Assembly (NCBI RefSeq): GCF_002197845.1
Contig: NZ_NIDE01000014.1
Location: forward strand, 1,054,001-1,118,000
DNA length: 64,000 nt
Reading direction: 5' to 3'
From: Fimbriiglobus ruber
Lineage (GTDB): Bacteria > Planctomycetota > Planctomycetia > Gemmatales > Gemmataceae
Shown: piece after piece, positions 34,488 to 44,338 of the stretch
Numbering within the stretch: the stretch's first letter is position 1
How the letters are laid out: each line of letters opens with the position of its first letter
Notes under the pieces: generated by a model
What the model was told of the DNA's origin: nothing
Databases searched by the model: none
Seen by the model: the letters and a program-made list of their open reading frames with translations, nothing else
Translations under genes and position numbers: made by a program

Positions 34488-35695
34488 GCTTCGCCTCCGG
34501 AAGGCAAGGGGCAGTACATCGTCGCGACCAGCGCGTACAGCCGGGCGACGCGGACCAGGTCGCCCACGTTCACCCACTCGGCCGTCGTGTGCGCGCCGCC
34601 GGCCGTCGGGCCGTGGGTGACCGCCGGGACGCCGGCCCCGCACCAGAACGAGTTGCCGTCGTCCACGAACGGCTTGCCGCCAATAGGCAGGCGCTCGCCG
34701 ATCAGCGTCGCGTAAGCAGATTGGAAGACGGTGACGAAGGGGTCGGCAGTGTCCAGGCGGAAGGCATCGCGCATCAGCCGTGTCTCGACGTCGATCGTGG
34801 TTCCCGTCGAAGTGGCGAGGTCGGTACACAGGGTCCGGAACTGGCGGTCCGCGTCGGCGAACCGCGTCCCCGGTAACCAGCGGCGGGTGCCTTCCAGCCG
34901 ACACGTCTGCGGGTATTCGTTGTAGATCGAGCCGCTCTGGATGAGGCCGACGTAGGCACTGGCGGCGCCGGCGAAGGGGTCCGACTCCGTGCCCAGTTCG
35001 GCGTCGAGGCGGCCCAGCCGGGCCACGAGCTCCGCCCCCGCCGCGATGACGCTCGGCTCGTCCGGCCGGTAGACCTCGTGGACGGGCGGGCCGGGTCGCC
35101 GGATCGTCGCGGCCCAGGTGAACCCGCCGCGGCCGATCACCGGCAGCGTGGCGTTGAAGTATTCCGGGATCAGCACGGCGCTGCCAACGTGCCCGTCGGC
35201 GACCAGACGGTCGAGCTGGGAACCGTCGCCCCAGGGGGATTCGTGCAGGTCGTGCGCGGTGAGCAGGATCGACCCGCCCGCGAGCCCGCCCGCGTCCCGC
35301 ACCGCCCGCACTGCTTCGACGGCCGCGGCAATCCCCCCTTTCATGTCTGCGGATCCGCTCCCCGTCAGCACGTCGCCCGACACCTTCGGGGCGACGAACG
35401 GGAGGTGAACGGTGTCGAGATGGCCGTTGAACTGGAGGGTGCGACCCGGGCGGCCCGACGACAGGCGGGCCACGACGGCCGGCGCCGCCGGGTGCCCGGC
35501 CGTTGGGCGCTCCACCGCGAATCCGTCTTCGGTCAGGATGGCGGCGAGTTCGTCCGCGGCGGCCCCGGCGCTGCCCGTCGGGCTGGGCCGCGCGATCAAC
35601 CGGACGGCCGTGTCCAACAGCCGCTGTGTGTTGACCGCGGCGCACACGGCGGGCACGGGATGTACGCTACCCCGACGGGCCTCAGTTCTCATCAA
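34484..35695 (-). CDS. M20-family metallopeptidase / amidohydrolase (ArgE/DapE type)
   Basis: A 403-residue co-catalytic zinc hydrolase. FNGHLDTVHLP and GSGSADMKGGIAAAV are the first metal-binding motifs. LLTAHDLHESPWGDG takes the place of the usual catalytic Glu-Glu motif. GPTAGGAHTTAEWVNV near the end carries the last His. The usual EE pair reads H-E here, so catalysis may be altered. It overlaps the end of the GntR gene by 14 bases and its own stop overlaps the next ATG, so it sits in one operon. N-acyl amino acid or dipeptide substrates are typical for the family. Confidence 0.87.
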   Translation of the reverse strand: MMRTEARRGSVHPVPAVCAAVNTQRLLDTAVRLIARPSPTGSAGAAADELAAILTEDGFAVERPTAGHPAAPAVVARLSSGRPGRTLQFNGHLDTVHLPFVAPKVSGDVLTGSGSADMKGGIAAAVEAVRAVRDAGGLAGGSILLTAHDLHESPWGDGSQLDRLVADGHVGSAVLIPEYFNATLPVIGRGGFTWAATIRRPGPPVHEVYRPDEPSVIAAGAELVARLGRLDAELGTESDPFAGAASAYVGLIQSGSIYNEYPQTCRLEGTRRWLPGTRFADADRQFRTLCTDLATSTGTTIDVETRLMRDAFRLDTADPFVTVFQSAYATLIGERLPIGGKPFVDDGNSFWCGAGVPAVTHGPTAGGAHTTAEWVNVGDLVRVARLYALVATMYCPLPSGGEA

Positions 35696-36317
35696 TGTGT
35701 TGCTCCAGGGCTTTCACGGCGGCGGCCTTCGGCCCCTTCCGGAAGGCGGCCAACAACTCGGCGTGGTGCCCGTGCAGGCGGAGCAGGTCGTTCCGCGCGT
35801 CGTGTTCGCGGACCGTCTCCCAGAAGTGCGCCCGCAACCGGGTCACGATCGTCTGCCAGATGGCGAACAGATCGGGCGACCCGGCCTTCTCCAGAACGTA
35901 GCGGTGAAATTCGAGGTCGAGTTGCGGCAGCAGTTGCCACTCCCGCTGCCGGCAGGCCCGCTCCATGCGGAACAGCACGTCGTCCCAGAACCGGAAGTCG
36001 TCCGGCCCGAGGGCGTCGAAGATTTGCTTGAAGGCGTAGACCTCCAGCGTCCGGCGGATGGGCAGGATGAGGTCGCGGATCGGCTCGGGGGCCGGCGGGG
36101 CCACGGTCACGCCGCAGTTCTGCTTGGTGACGAACAGCCCCTCACTGGTGAGCTGGGAGAGCGCTTCCCGGATCGGCCCGCGGCTCACGCCGAACCGGTC
36201 TGCCAGGGCCGCCTCGGACACCCGCTCCCCGGCCGGCAGGCGGCCGGCGAACACGTCTTCTCGAAGCCGGTCGGTGATTTGTTCCCGCGTACTCAAAACA
36301 CCACGAGATGTGGCCAT
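35682..36317 (-). CDS. GntR-family (FadR/FCD) transcriptional regulator
   Basis: A 211-residue regulator starting MATSRGVLSTREQITDRLRE. The winged helix is VSEAALADRFGVSRGPIREA, then LSQLTSEGLFVTKQNCGVTV. The C-terminal FCD domain keeps its metal-binding pattern (DLEFHRYVLEKAGSP, then RLHGHHAELLAAF). Such proteins sense organic acids, sugars or amino acid derivatives. It is the first gene of the GntR-M20-(DUF1501)-RraA operon and has a matching operator in its own promoter region. Confidence 0.9.
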   Translation of the reverse strand: MATSRGVLSTREQITDRLREDVFAGRLPAGERVSEAALADRFGVSRGPIREALSQLTSEGLFVTKQNCGVTVAPPAPEPIRDLILPIRRTLEVYAFKQIFDALGPDDFRFWDDVLFRMERACRQREWQLLPQLDLEFHRYVLEKAGSPDLFAIWQTIVTRLRAHFWETVREHDARNDLLRLHGHHAELLAAFRKGPKAAAVKALEQHIDEN

Positions 36318-36362
36318 ATCGGCGTGTCTCCGATTTTTTTCAAAAGACCTGTTGACTACGAT

Positions 36363-36374
36363 ATTGTCGACCAT
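36363..36374. promoter_or_regulatory. GntR/FCD-type operator
   Basis: ATTGTCGACCAT contains TTGTCGACCA, which fits the FCD-subfamily consensus TNGTNNACNA. A related half-site ATTGTCAAC follows at 36379. It lies about 50 bases upstream of the GntR ATG, consistent with autoregulation. Confidence 0.55.
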
Positions 36375-36552
36375 GTAGATTGTCAACACTTGATGGCAAG
36401 TCTCCCGGCCATTTCATTTTTATCTCGTTTAGGGGAGGACTCGTTGTTCCGGTTGTGCCCATTTACCGTTTAGACACTCGCAATTTGTCAATAACGGTCC
36501 TCTCACGTCGGCTGTGATTCATATTCCGTTCTTCTCATTCGAGGCGAGTCCC

Positions 36553-37536
36553 ATGACCCGGCTTATTAATCGGTCACGCTCGGGGTTCACACTCATCGAA
36601 CTCCTCGTCGTGATTGCCATCATCGCCATCCTGATCGGCCTGCTGCTGCCGGCCGTCCAGAAAGTCCGCGAGGCCGGCGCCCGGGCCAAGTGCGCCAACA
36701 ACCTCAAGCAGATCGGGCTGGCCATCCACGGCTACCACGACGCGAACAACAAACTGCCGGCGAGCCAGTACGGCGACTACAGCGACCCGACGGCCTTCGG
36801 CGGGCCCCACTTCAACTCTCAATCATGGAGCTTCCTCGCGTTCATCCTGCCGTATCTGGAGCAGCAGAACGTCTACACCACCGGGAACATCCCCACGGCG
36901 ACCATCGCCACGAGTAGCGCGACCGGGCAAGCGATCCCGACCTACCTCTGCCCGAGCGATCAGATGTCCCAGCTCAGAACCTTCTCCGAGCTATCCCGAT
37001 ATTCCCAGGTGACCACCCTCGTCGGGTTGACCAATTACAAAGGCGTCCTCGGGAGCAATTTCAACTACGGCGACTACGCCAACGCCAACCCCGCTTTCCT
37101 GTACAACGGCGACGGGTTCTGGGGCGCCAACGGCCTCTTCTCGCTCGACGTGTGGAAGGCCCCGATCACGATCGTCGCCATCACGGACGGCACGAGCAAC
37201 ACGTTCATGGTCGGCGAAGACATTTGGACCCCGAACTACGCCAACGGCCAGCAGCCGGGCAACGGGTTCGCGTGGGCCCACGCGGTCGAGGCCACGCTCA
37301 CCTGCGCGATGCCGCCGAACAACCTGACGCACCCGAACGGCACCCCGATCGACACGACCAGCACGAACGCCTCCGAATGGGGCAGCTACCACGGCTTCAA
37401 ATCCAAGCACATCGGCGGCGTGCAGTTCGTGTACGCGGACGGGTCGGTCCACTTCGTCAGCAACGCGGTCCCCCTCAGTACCTACCGGGCCCTGGCCAGC
37501 TACAAGGGTGGCGAAGTCCTCGTCGACGCGCCCTGA
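36553..37536 (+). CDS. DUF1559-type pseudopilin-like protein
   Basis: A 327-residue protein with the class III signal [18 protein letters not shown], then the conserved [20 protein letters not shown] and HGYHDANNKLPAS. The C-terminus has HIGGVQFVYADGSVHFVSNA, the H-X-DG region of DUF1559. GAGG sits before the ATG at 36553; the ORF start 13 codons earlier is rejected because the leader would be too long. A lipoprotein gene follows after 31 bases. The family is expanded in planctomycetes; its job is unknown, though secretion-linked surface assembly is assumed from the prepilin signal. Confidence 0.9.
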   Translation: MTRLINRSRSGFTLIELLVVIAIIAILIGLLLPAVQKVREAGARAKCANNLKQIGLAIHGYHDANNKLPASQYGDYSDPTAFGGPHFNSQSWSFLAFILPYLEQQNVYTTGNIPTATIATSSATGQAIPTYLCPSDQMSQLRTFSELSRYSQVTTLVGLTNYKGVLGSNFNYGDYANANPAFLYNGDGFWGANGLFSLDVWKAPITIVAITDGTSNTFMVGEDIWTPNYANGQQPGNGFAWAHAVEATLTCAMPPNNLTHPNGTPIDTTSTNASEWGSYHGFKSKHIGGVQFVYADGSVHFVSNAVPLSTYRALASYKGGEVLVDAP

Positions 37537-37567
37537 TTCATTCGCTCTCTTTTCGAGGAACGAACTC

Positions 37568-37999
37568 ATGTGTGGTTTGAGGGCGGTACGAAACCGCGTC
37601 CTGGCAGCTCTGGTCGTTGGTGTTGTCGCCGGCTGCGGGACGGGCGACGGCGAGACGCTCGCGCCCGTGAGCGGGGTCATCACGGCCAACGGCAAGCCGG
37701 TCCCGAGCGGCACCATGACGCTGTACCCCGAGGCGGCGAAGGGCAACGCGAGCCAGCACCAACCGAACGGCGTGATTGACGCCAACGGGCGCTACGAAAT
37801 GTACGTGCCGGGCAGCAAAAAAGGCGCTCCGCCCGGGTGGTATAAGGTCGTCGTCTACGCGGTCGACGATCCCCAACCCGGCAAGCCGAACAAGTATTTC
37901 GTCCACAAAAAGTACACCGACGTCGCCACGACGCCGTTGTTGATAGAGGTCGTCGAGAAGCCCGAGCCGGGGCGGTACGACTTGAAGCTGGATCGGTAG
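37568..37999 (+). CDS. Small lipoprotein with carboxypeptidase-regulatory-like fold
   Basis: A 143-residue lipoprotein: MCGLRAVRNRVLAALVVGVV with lipobox VAGC (Cys about residue 23). A beta-sandwich-like domain follows with LAPVSGVITANGKPVPSGTM and GRYEMYVPGSKKGAPPGWYK. The last pieces match lipoproteins paired with DUF1559 genes elsewhere in this window. It lies directly behind the pseudopilin gene and is probably co-transcribed with it. Confidence 0.85.
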   Translation: MCGLRAVRNRVLAALVVGVVAGCGTGDGETLAPVSGVITANGKPVPSGTMTLYPEAAKGNASQHQPNGVIDANGRYEMYVPGSKKGAPPGWYKVVVYAVDDPQPGKPNKYFVHKKYTDVATTPLLIEVVEKPEPGRYDLKLDR

Positions 38000-38004
38000 G
38001 CCCC

Positions 38005-38062
38005 GTTGGAGTCCTGGCTTCAGCCGGTTCGGGCGCACACCGGCTTGAAGCCGGGACTCCAA
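38005..38062. repeat. Long imperfect hairpin after the lipoprotein gene
   Basis: GTTGGAGTCC... pairs with ...GGACTCCAAC over about 24 bases with two mismatches and a 10-base loop. It lies between the lipoprotein stop and the next gene on the same strand and may act as a terminator or be a REP-like repeat. Confidence 0.6.
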
Positions 38063-38109
38063 CGCCGAGCCCTTATTAACAGTGTAATAGACCCCGGAGA
38101 CGGCACGCG

Positions 38110-39222
38110 ATGAAGATCACGCAGGTCGAGGCGATCGTGCTGCGGCTGCCACAGGTGAACGTGGCGGCCGACGGCACGCAAGACACGTGCCTGATCCGCG
38201 TCGACACCGACGCCGGGATTAGCGGGTGGGGCGAATCGGACTCGTGCCCGACGGCGGTGAAGGCCGTGGTCGACGCCCCGCTGTCGCACTCGAACTGCTC
38301 CGGGCTCGCCCGCGTGCTGGTCGGCCTCGACCCGCTGGCCATCGAGGTCTGCAACCACCGGATGCGCACGGCGGCGAACTACTACTCCGGCGGCGGGTTG
38401 GCCGTCCACGCCATGGCCGGCATCGACATGGCCCTGTGGGACATCGCCGGCAAGGCGCTTGGTAAGCCGGTCTACCAACTCCTCGGCGGCCCCTTCCAGA
38501 CGCGGATGCGGGCGTATTCGAGCGTGCTGTTCGGCGACACACCCGCCGCCACTTACGAGGCCGCCCGGCGGTGGGCGGACCGCGGGTTCACGGCCGTCAA
38601 GTTCGGCTGGGGGCCGATGGGCCGGGCGGAGGCGACCGATGTCGCCCTGGTGCGGGAAGCCCGCCGCGGGTTGGGCGAATCGCCGGACTTGCTCGTCGAC
38701 GCCGGCGAGTGCTTCGACGCCCGCACCGCCATCCGGCGGGCCAGCCAGTTCCTGGAGTATCGCCCGTACTGGCTCGAAGAGATGCTCCACCCCGACGACC
38801 TGGCGGGCTACCGCAAGCTCGCGGCCGTCAGTCCGACGCCCGTCGCGGCCGGGGAGACGGCCGCCCGGCTGGACGAATACCTGCGGATGCTCGACGAGGG
38901 CGACCTCGACTGGATTCAGCCCGACCCCTCGCGGTGCGGGATCTCGACAATGATCGCGGTCGGTCGGGCCGCCCTCGCCCGGCACAAGCGCGTTTGCAAC
39001 CACACGTTCAAGAGTGGCATCACGATCGCGGCCAGCCTGCACGTCATGGCCGCGCTGCCCGGCACGGATCTGGTGGAGTTCTGCATGGCCGACTCGCCGC
39101 TACGGCACGACCTGACCCGCGAGCGATTCGAAGTGGTGGACGGGTACACCAGCGTGTCCGACCGGCCCGGCCTCGGCGTGACGGTGAACCTCGATACGAT
39201 CGCCAAGTTCCGGGTGGCTTAA
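38110..39222 (+). CDS. Enolase-superfamily enzyme (mandelate racemase / muconate lactonizing type)
   Basis: A 370-residue enzyme with the MR/MLE two-domain pattern: an N-terminal capping domain, then the barrel. FTAVKFGWGP holds the Lys of the K-x-x/K-x-K base region. LLVDAGECFDART, LEEMLHP and VAAGETAARL supply the three metal-binding acidic residues. RVCNHTFKSG supplies a late His. Dehydration or racemization of sugar acids is the commonest activity in this group. It follows the pseudopilin-lipoprotein pair, separated by a hairpin, so co-regulation is uncertain. Confidence 0.88.
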   Translation: MKITQVEAIVLRLPQVNVAADGTQDTCLIRVDTDAGISGWGESDSCPTAVKAVVDAPLSHSNCSGLARVLVGLDPLAIEVCNHRMRTAANYYSGGGLAVHAMAGIDMALWDIAGKALGKPVYQLLGGPFQTRMRAYSSVLFGDTPAATYEAARRWADRGFTAVKFGWGPMGRAEATDVALVREARRGLGESPDLLVDAGECFDARTAIRRASQFLEYRPYWLEEMLHPDDLAGYRKLAAVSPTPVAAGETAARLDEYLRMLDEGDLDWIQPDPSRCGISTMIAVGRAALARHKRVCNHTFKSGITIAASLHVMAALPGTDLVEFCMADSPLRHDLTRERFEVVDGYTSVSDRPGLGVTVNLDTIAKFRVA

Positions 39223-39240
39223 ATGGGCACGACAGTCTTT

Positions 39241-39329
39241 GCGCAAATTTGGAGTGCGGCGCTTTACCGCCGCTTTGGTTTTTTTAAAAAGCAAAAGCGG
39301 CGGTAAAGCGCCGCACTCCAAATTTGCGC
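39241..39329. repeat. Perfect 36-bp inverted repeat (hairpin) with 17-base loop
   Basis: The arms 39241-39276 and 39294-39329 are exact complements; each holds GGAGTGCGGCGCTTTACC. The loop contains a T7 run. It sits between the enolase-family gene and hemC. Such long perfect arms are more like a mobile palindromic repeat than a simple terminator, though it would stop transcription in both directions. Confidence 0.85.
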
Positions 39330-39399
39330 TAAAGCGGTATTCCCGGCCCACGGGTGCGGTCCCGTGGGCATTTTCGTTTGCGCTGCTACCATCTCTCCC

Positions 39400-40316
39400 A
39401 TGAGCACTACGTCTCCCTTCCGGCTCGGCACCCGCGGCAGCCCGCTCGCGCTCTGGCAGGCGAACCACGTCGCCGACCGGCTACGGCCGGTGGTCGCGCC
39501 GCGGGCCGTCGAACTTGTTCTGATCGAAACCCACGGCGACCGCGATCAGGCGACCGCGCTCGCGGCGATGGGCGGGTTCGGCGTCTTCACCAAAGCGATC
39601 CAGCAGGCTCTCCTCGACGACCGGGCGGACGTCGCCGTCCATTCGCTCAAGGACTTGCCCACCATCCCGACCGACGGCCTCGTCCTCGCGGCCGTCCCCC
39701 CCGCGGCCCGACCGGGGACGCCCTCGTATCCCGGAAGTACATGCACTTTGACGACCTGCCCCGCGGCGCGGTGGTCGGGACGAGCAGCCTGCGTCGCCGG
39801 GCGCAACTCGCCAACCGCCGGCCGGACCTGACCCTCCGCGATCTCCGCGGCAACGTCGACACCCGCCTCCGCAAGCTCGACGACGAAAACCTCGACGCCA
39901 TCGTACTCGCCGAAGCCGGCCTCGTGCGGCTCGGGCTCGCGAACCGGATCACCGAACTACTCGACCCGACCTGGATGCTGCCGGCTGTCGGCCAGGGGGC
40001 GATCGGCCTGGAGTGCCGGGAGGACGACGAGACGAGCCGCGAGGCGGTCCGCATGTTGACCGATCAGTCGACGTGGCAACGTGTGCTGGCCGAGCGGGCA
40101 ATGCTGGCCGCGCTCGGCGGCGGCTGCCTGGTGCCGATCGGGACCACGTCGACGGTGGAAGACGGCGTCCTGACGATCCGCGGAGCCGTGCTGACGCCGG
40201 ACGGCCAGCGGCGCGTCGTCGCCACCCACCGCGGCCTCGCCGACGCGCCGCTGGCCGTCGGACAGGAACTCGCGGCCATGCTGCTCGACGAGGGCGCGGC
40301 TGAATTGTTGGCGTAA
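39400..40316 (+). pseudogene. hemC: Porphobilinogen deaminase (hydroxymethylbilane synthase), frameshifted
   Basis: The first frame reads MSTTSPFRLGTRGSPLALWQ and on through VAVHSLKDLPTIPTDGLVLA. It loses the family sequence after AAVPP and reads on to 39831. The rest lies in another frame: SRKYMHFDDLPRGAVVGTSS, LRDLRGNVDTRLRKLD and AALGGGCLVPIGTTS, the last with the Cys that binds the dipyrromethane cofactor. The shift is at a run of seven C (near 39696-39702), where eight C would restore one continuous protein of about 305 residues. HemC makes hydroxymethylbilane in haem synthesis and is normally essential. A sequence error or a very recent mutation is therefore likelier than true loss. Confidence 0.85.
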
Positions 40317-40322
40317 AACAAT

Positions 40323-40470
40323 TAGCCACAGAGGTCACAGAGATCACAGAGGGAAAACCAGGAAGAAGAGAGATAAGCATTCCTTCTCTCTCTCGGATCG
40401 ACATACTTATTTTCCCTCTGTCCTGCTTTCCCTCGTTTTCCTCTGTGTCCTCTGTGATCTCTGTGGCTAA
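40323..40470. repeat. Imperfect inverted repeat of the GCCACAGAG type
   Basis: TTAGCCACAGAGGTCACAGA at 40323 and TCTGTGATCTCTGTGGCTAA near 40451-40470 form inverted arms, with internal CACAGAG copies and a purine/pyrimidine-rich centre. The region is non-coding. It probably folds into a long hairpin between the converging hemC and CoA-transferase genes. Similar CACAGAG-rich repeats are known as intergenic families in other bacteria; identity with any named family is not shown. Confidence 0.6.
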
Positions 40471-40513
40471 ATATTCTTTGGATTTGCTTTCTCTCTTCCT
40501 CTCTCCTCTGTCG

Positions 40514-42061
40514 CTAAATTCCTTCGTGGGGCGCGAAGGCCCGCGGATTCATCGGTCGCACATCTCCGATCCGCGGACGGAAGGCCATCCGGCCCAGCAC
40601 GTCTGTTTCCAGGTCGACGCCGGCCGCGACTTCGATCAGTTCGATTCCGTCGTCGGCCAGGCGAAAGACCGCGCGCTCGGTCACGTACAGCACGCGCTGG
40701 CCCTTTTCCCGGGCGTGGGCGGCGCTGAACGACACCTGGGCCACACGGTCCACGAACTTCGGCACCCGGCCCTCGGTCTGAATATGCAGCCCGCGTGGGC
40801 CGACAGCCACGTCCAACCCGCCGGACGTGAACGTACCGCAGAAGACGAGCCGGCGGGCGTTTTGGCTGATGTTCACGAACCCGCCCACGCCCGCCAACCG
40901 GTCACCGAACTGCGACACGTTCACGTTCCCGTCTCGGTCGACCTCGGCCGCCCCGAGCGCGGCGAAATCGAGCCCGCCGCCGTCGTAAAAGTCGAACTGC
41001 GCGGGCGAGTCGATGACCGCCCGGGGGTACGCGGCCGCCCCGAAGCTGAGCCCGCCGGCCGGCATCCCGCCGATCGGACCGCTCTCGACCGTGAGCGTGA
41101 CGGCCGCCAGCAGTCCCCGCTCGGCCGCGACGCGGGCCACGCCCTCCGGCAGCCCGATGCCGAGGTTCGCGATGTCGCCGGGGCGGAGTTCGTCGCACGC
41201 CCGGGCCGCGATCACCCGCCGCGGGCCGGCCGCGAGCGCCGGCGCCGGGGGTGGTCCGCCGACCGGCTCGGGCGAGAAGTATGCCGGGTTGTCCACCTCC
41301 GCGAACGTCTGGTCGTGTTCCCCCTCCCCAGCGACGACGACGTGGTCGACCAGAATCCCGGGCACCCGCACCGCCTGGGGCGGGGCCGGTTGGTCGAGCA
41401 GTCGGCGGACCTGGGCGACGACGAACCCGCCGCTGTTCCGGGCCGCCTGGGCCATCGGCAGCACCTCGCCGATCACCGCTTCGCCGTCGGTCACGATGTT
41501 CCCGTAGGGGTCGGCGGCCGTCCCACGGATGAACGCGACGTGGATCGGGAACGCGCGGTAAAAGAGCCACGTCCGGCCGGCCAGTTCGACGCGCTCGACG
41601 AGCGGTTCGACGGCCGCGGCGTTCAGCCGGCCGCCGCCGTGGGCGGGATCGACGAACGTGCCGAGGCCGACGTGGGTGACGCACCCGGGCCGCCCAGCCG
41701 CGATGTCGCGGAAGAGCTGGCAGATCACGCCTTGCGGCAGGTTGTACGCCTCGATCTGCCCGCCCAGGGCGAGCCGGCCGATCCGCGGGACGAGCCCCCA
41801 GTGCCCGCCGACCACCCGCCGGAGCAACCCGGCGTGGCCGAGGTGGTTGAGCCCGCGGTCCTTCCCGTCGCCCTGACCGGCCGCGTACACGAGGCACAGG
41901 TCGCGGGGCCGGCCGGTGTGGAGGAACCGCCGTTCGAGGGCGGCCGTGAGCGATTCCGGATGGGCCGCGCCGACGAACCCGCCGCAAGCGACGGTGTGGC
42001 CGTCCGCGACGCGCTCGACGGCCGCGTCCGCCGTGCAGAGAAGTTGTTCGATGCGGTTCAT
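40514..42061 (-). CDS. Family I CoA-transferase (propionate/acetate CoA-transferase type)
   Basis: A 515-residue single-chain CoA-transferase with fused alpha and beta halves. [20 protein letters not shown] opens the first half. [20 protein letters not shown] and [13 protein letters not shown] form the beta half, with the active-site Glu in VESGPIGG that carries the CoA thioester. The start [20 protein letters not shown] gives the normal length; an extension of 38 codons is rejected. Related enzymes (YdiF, propionate CoA-transferase) move CoA between short-chain acids. Confidence 0.9.
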   Translation of the reverse strand: MNRIEQLLCTADAAVERVADGHTVACGGFVGAAHPESLTAALERRFLHTGRPRDLCLVYAAGQGDGKDRGLNHLGHAGLLRRVVGGHWGLVPRIGRLALGGQIEAYNLPQGVICQLFRDIAAGRPGCVTHVGLGTFVDPAHGGGRLNAAAVEPLVERVELAGRTWLFYRAFPIHVAFIRGTAADPYGNIVTDGEAVIGEVLPMAQAARNSGGFVVAQVRRLLDQPAPPQAVRVPGILVDHVVVAGEGEHDQTFAEVDNPAYFSPEPVGGPPPAPALAAGPRRVIAARACDELRPGDIANLGIGLPEGVARVAAERGLLAAVTLTVESGPIGGMPAGGLSFGAAAYPRAVIDSPAQFDFYDGGGLDFAALGAAEVDRDGNVNVSQFGDRLAGVGGFVNISQNARRLVFCGTFTSGGLDVAVGPRGLHIQTEGRVPKFVDRVAQVSFSAAHAREKGQRVLYVTERAVFRLADDGIELIEVAAGVDLETDVLGRMAFRPRIGDVRPMNPRAFAPHEGI

Positions 42062-42128
42062 ACGAATTTTTAAATACGGTCGACGCGTTGGGCGTCCCGA
42101 TAGTTCCGATATCCCGTCAAAAAAATCA

Positions 42129-42157
42129 TTGACCGGGTCCGGCCAGCGTGATACAAC
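42129..42157 (+). promoter_or_regulatory. Possible promoter of the second pseudopilin pair
   Basis: TTGACC, exactly 17 bases, then TACAAC. It points at the pseudopilin gene 135 bases downstream. Moderate matches only. Confidence 0.35.
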
Positions 42158-42292
42158 CCAGTCAGTTATATTCAAGTAAGTACGTCGCGTTTTCCGTCGG
42201 CCTCTTCTTACTCGCAGCCGACGTTTGAGCCGGACGTATTCTCAAATGGGAAAGCCGGCTGGTCTCAATTTCTCATTGTTAGGAGCTCGTTT

Positions 42293-43360
<1,068 letters not shown>

Positions 43361-43386
43361 AACCGCGGTGGCGGTCGCTCCCAGTT

Positions 43387-43408
43387 GGCCCGACCTTGAG
43401 GTCGGGCC
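43387..43408 (+). terminator. Short hairpin between pseudopilin and lipoprotein genes
   Basis: A perfect 9-base stem (GGCCCGACC) with a TTGA loop, followed by GCTTTCGTT. Its position inside a two-gene unit suggests partial termination (attenuation), giving more pseudopilin than lipoprotein. Confidence 0.6.
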
Positions 43409-43452
43409 GCTTTCGTTCCACACTGCTCCCCCTGCATTAAGGGATTCTCCCC

Positions 43453-43872
43453 ATGACCCGTCCGAGTTTCTGTCTATTTGCCGGCCTGCTCGGTTTTTTG
43501 TTCCTCGGCTGCGGTCCCAGTAAACCGAAAGAACAAACACGGGCACAAGTGTCCGGGGCGATTACGCTCGACAAACAGCCGCTCAAAACTGGCAAGATCA
43601 CTTTCGAACCGGGTGATGGGACGCCACCCGCAACCCTGGATATTCTCGACGGCAAGTACGAAGGGCGTGTTCCCTTGGGCAAGAATTCGGTTCGAATTAA
43701 TTCCTTCATCAAGACGTCTATGAAAGAAAAAATGAAGATGGAGGGTCCGGGCTACGATACGCCGGTCGAGGAGAATATGCTCCCCCCGCGTTACAACTTG
43801 AAGAGCGAGATCAGCCGGGAAGTCGTCTCGGACGGTACGAACGTCTTCAACTTTGACCTGGAGAAGAAGTAA
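43453..43872 (+). CDS. Small lipoprotein paired with the pseudopilin
   Basis: A 139-residue lipoprotein: MTRPSFCLFAGLLGFLFLGC places the lipid-linked Cys at residue 20. Then comes a Lys-rich linker and a beta-rich domain with QVSGAITLDKQPLKTGKITF and YEGRVPLGKNSVRIN. The opening (V-SG-x-I-x-x-x-x-x-P-L/V) is the same as in the lipoprotein at 37568. It sits behind a hairpin 93 bases after the pseudopilin stop. Confidence 0.85.
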   Translation: MTRPSFCLFAGLLGFLFLGCGPSKPKEQTRAQVSGAITLDKQPLKTGKITFEPGDGTPPATLDILDGKYEGRVPLGKNSVRINSFIKTSMKEKMKMEGPGYDTPVEENMLPPRYNLKSEISREVVSDGTNVFNFDLEKK

Positions 43873-44338
43873 CGTGTGCCTTCGGGCACCCCGGCCACGG
43901 GCGTGCCCGAAATTCACGGCCCGGAAGGCTGTGCCATGAGGGCGTCGAGTCATGGCGCCTGCGAGCATTTATTGCGCTGAAACCCTCGTTTTAGCCCGGC
44001 GCGTATCTGCAACTGCCGAGCCTTGGCCGACGTGGGGCATTTTTTGCATTTATTGCGCTGAAACCCCTGTTTTGGGACCGGCGGGTCGCGACTCCGTTTG
44101 ACACGACCAATTAACCTTTCAAATTCAGGCGATCCAGGGACGAAAGTTCCGGTATCGCTTGCGTTCGGCGTGACGGCGGAAGAACTGACGCAACGGTGCT
44201 TCGCGAATGGCGGGACCGATTCGCGGTCATTTGACACGTCGGCCGGACGCACCTCGGCCACTGCACCCGCCGGTATTCATACATTTTTCCGTAGCCCCGG
44301 GCGGCCGATCGTCGCCGGGCGTCTCGCGGGAACCTCTC
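43873..44338. other. Non-coding region with a direct repeat
   Basis: GCATTTATTGCGCTGAAACCC occurs at 43965-43985 and again at 44046-44066, 81 bases apart, each followed by a similar CGTTTT or TGTTTT segment. No gene is recognised. Frames here (for example GFQRNKC twice on the minus strand) come from the repeat itself. Confidence 0.6.

Noticed and set aside
40445-42073. Long plus-strand open frame opposite the CoA-transferase
   Set aside because: Its product is Arg/Pro/Val-rich without any family motif, and the opposite strand encodes a clear CoA-transferase with its active-site Glu. It is a GC-driven antisense shadow.
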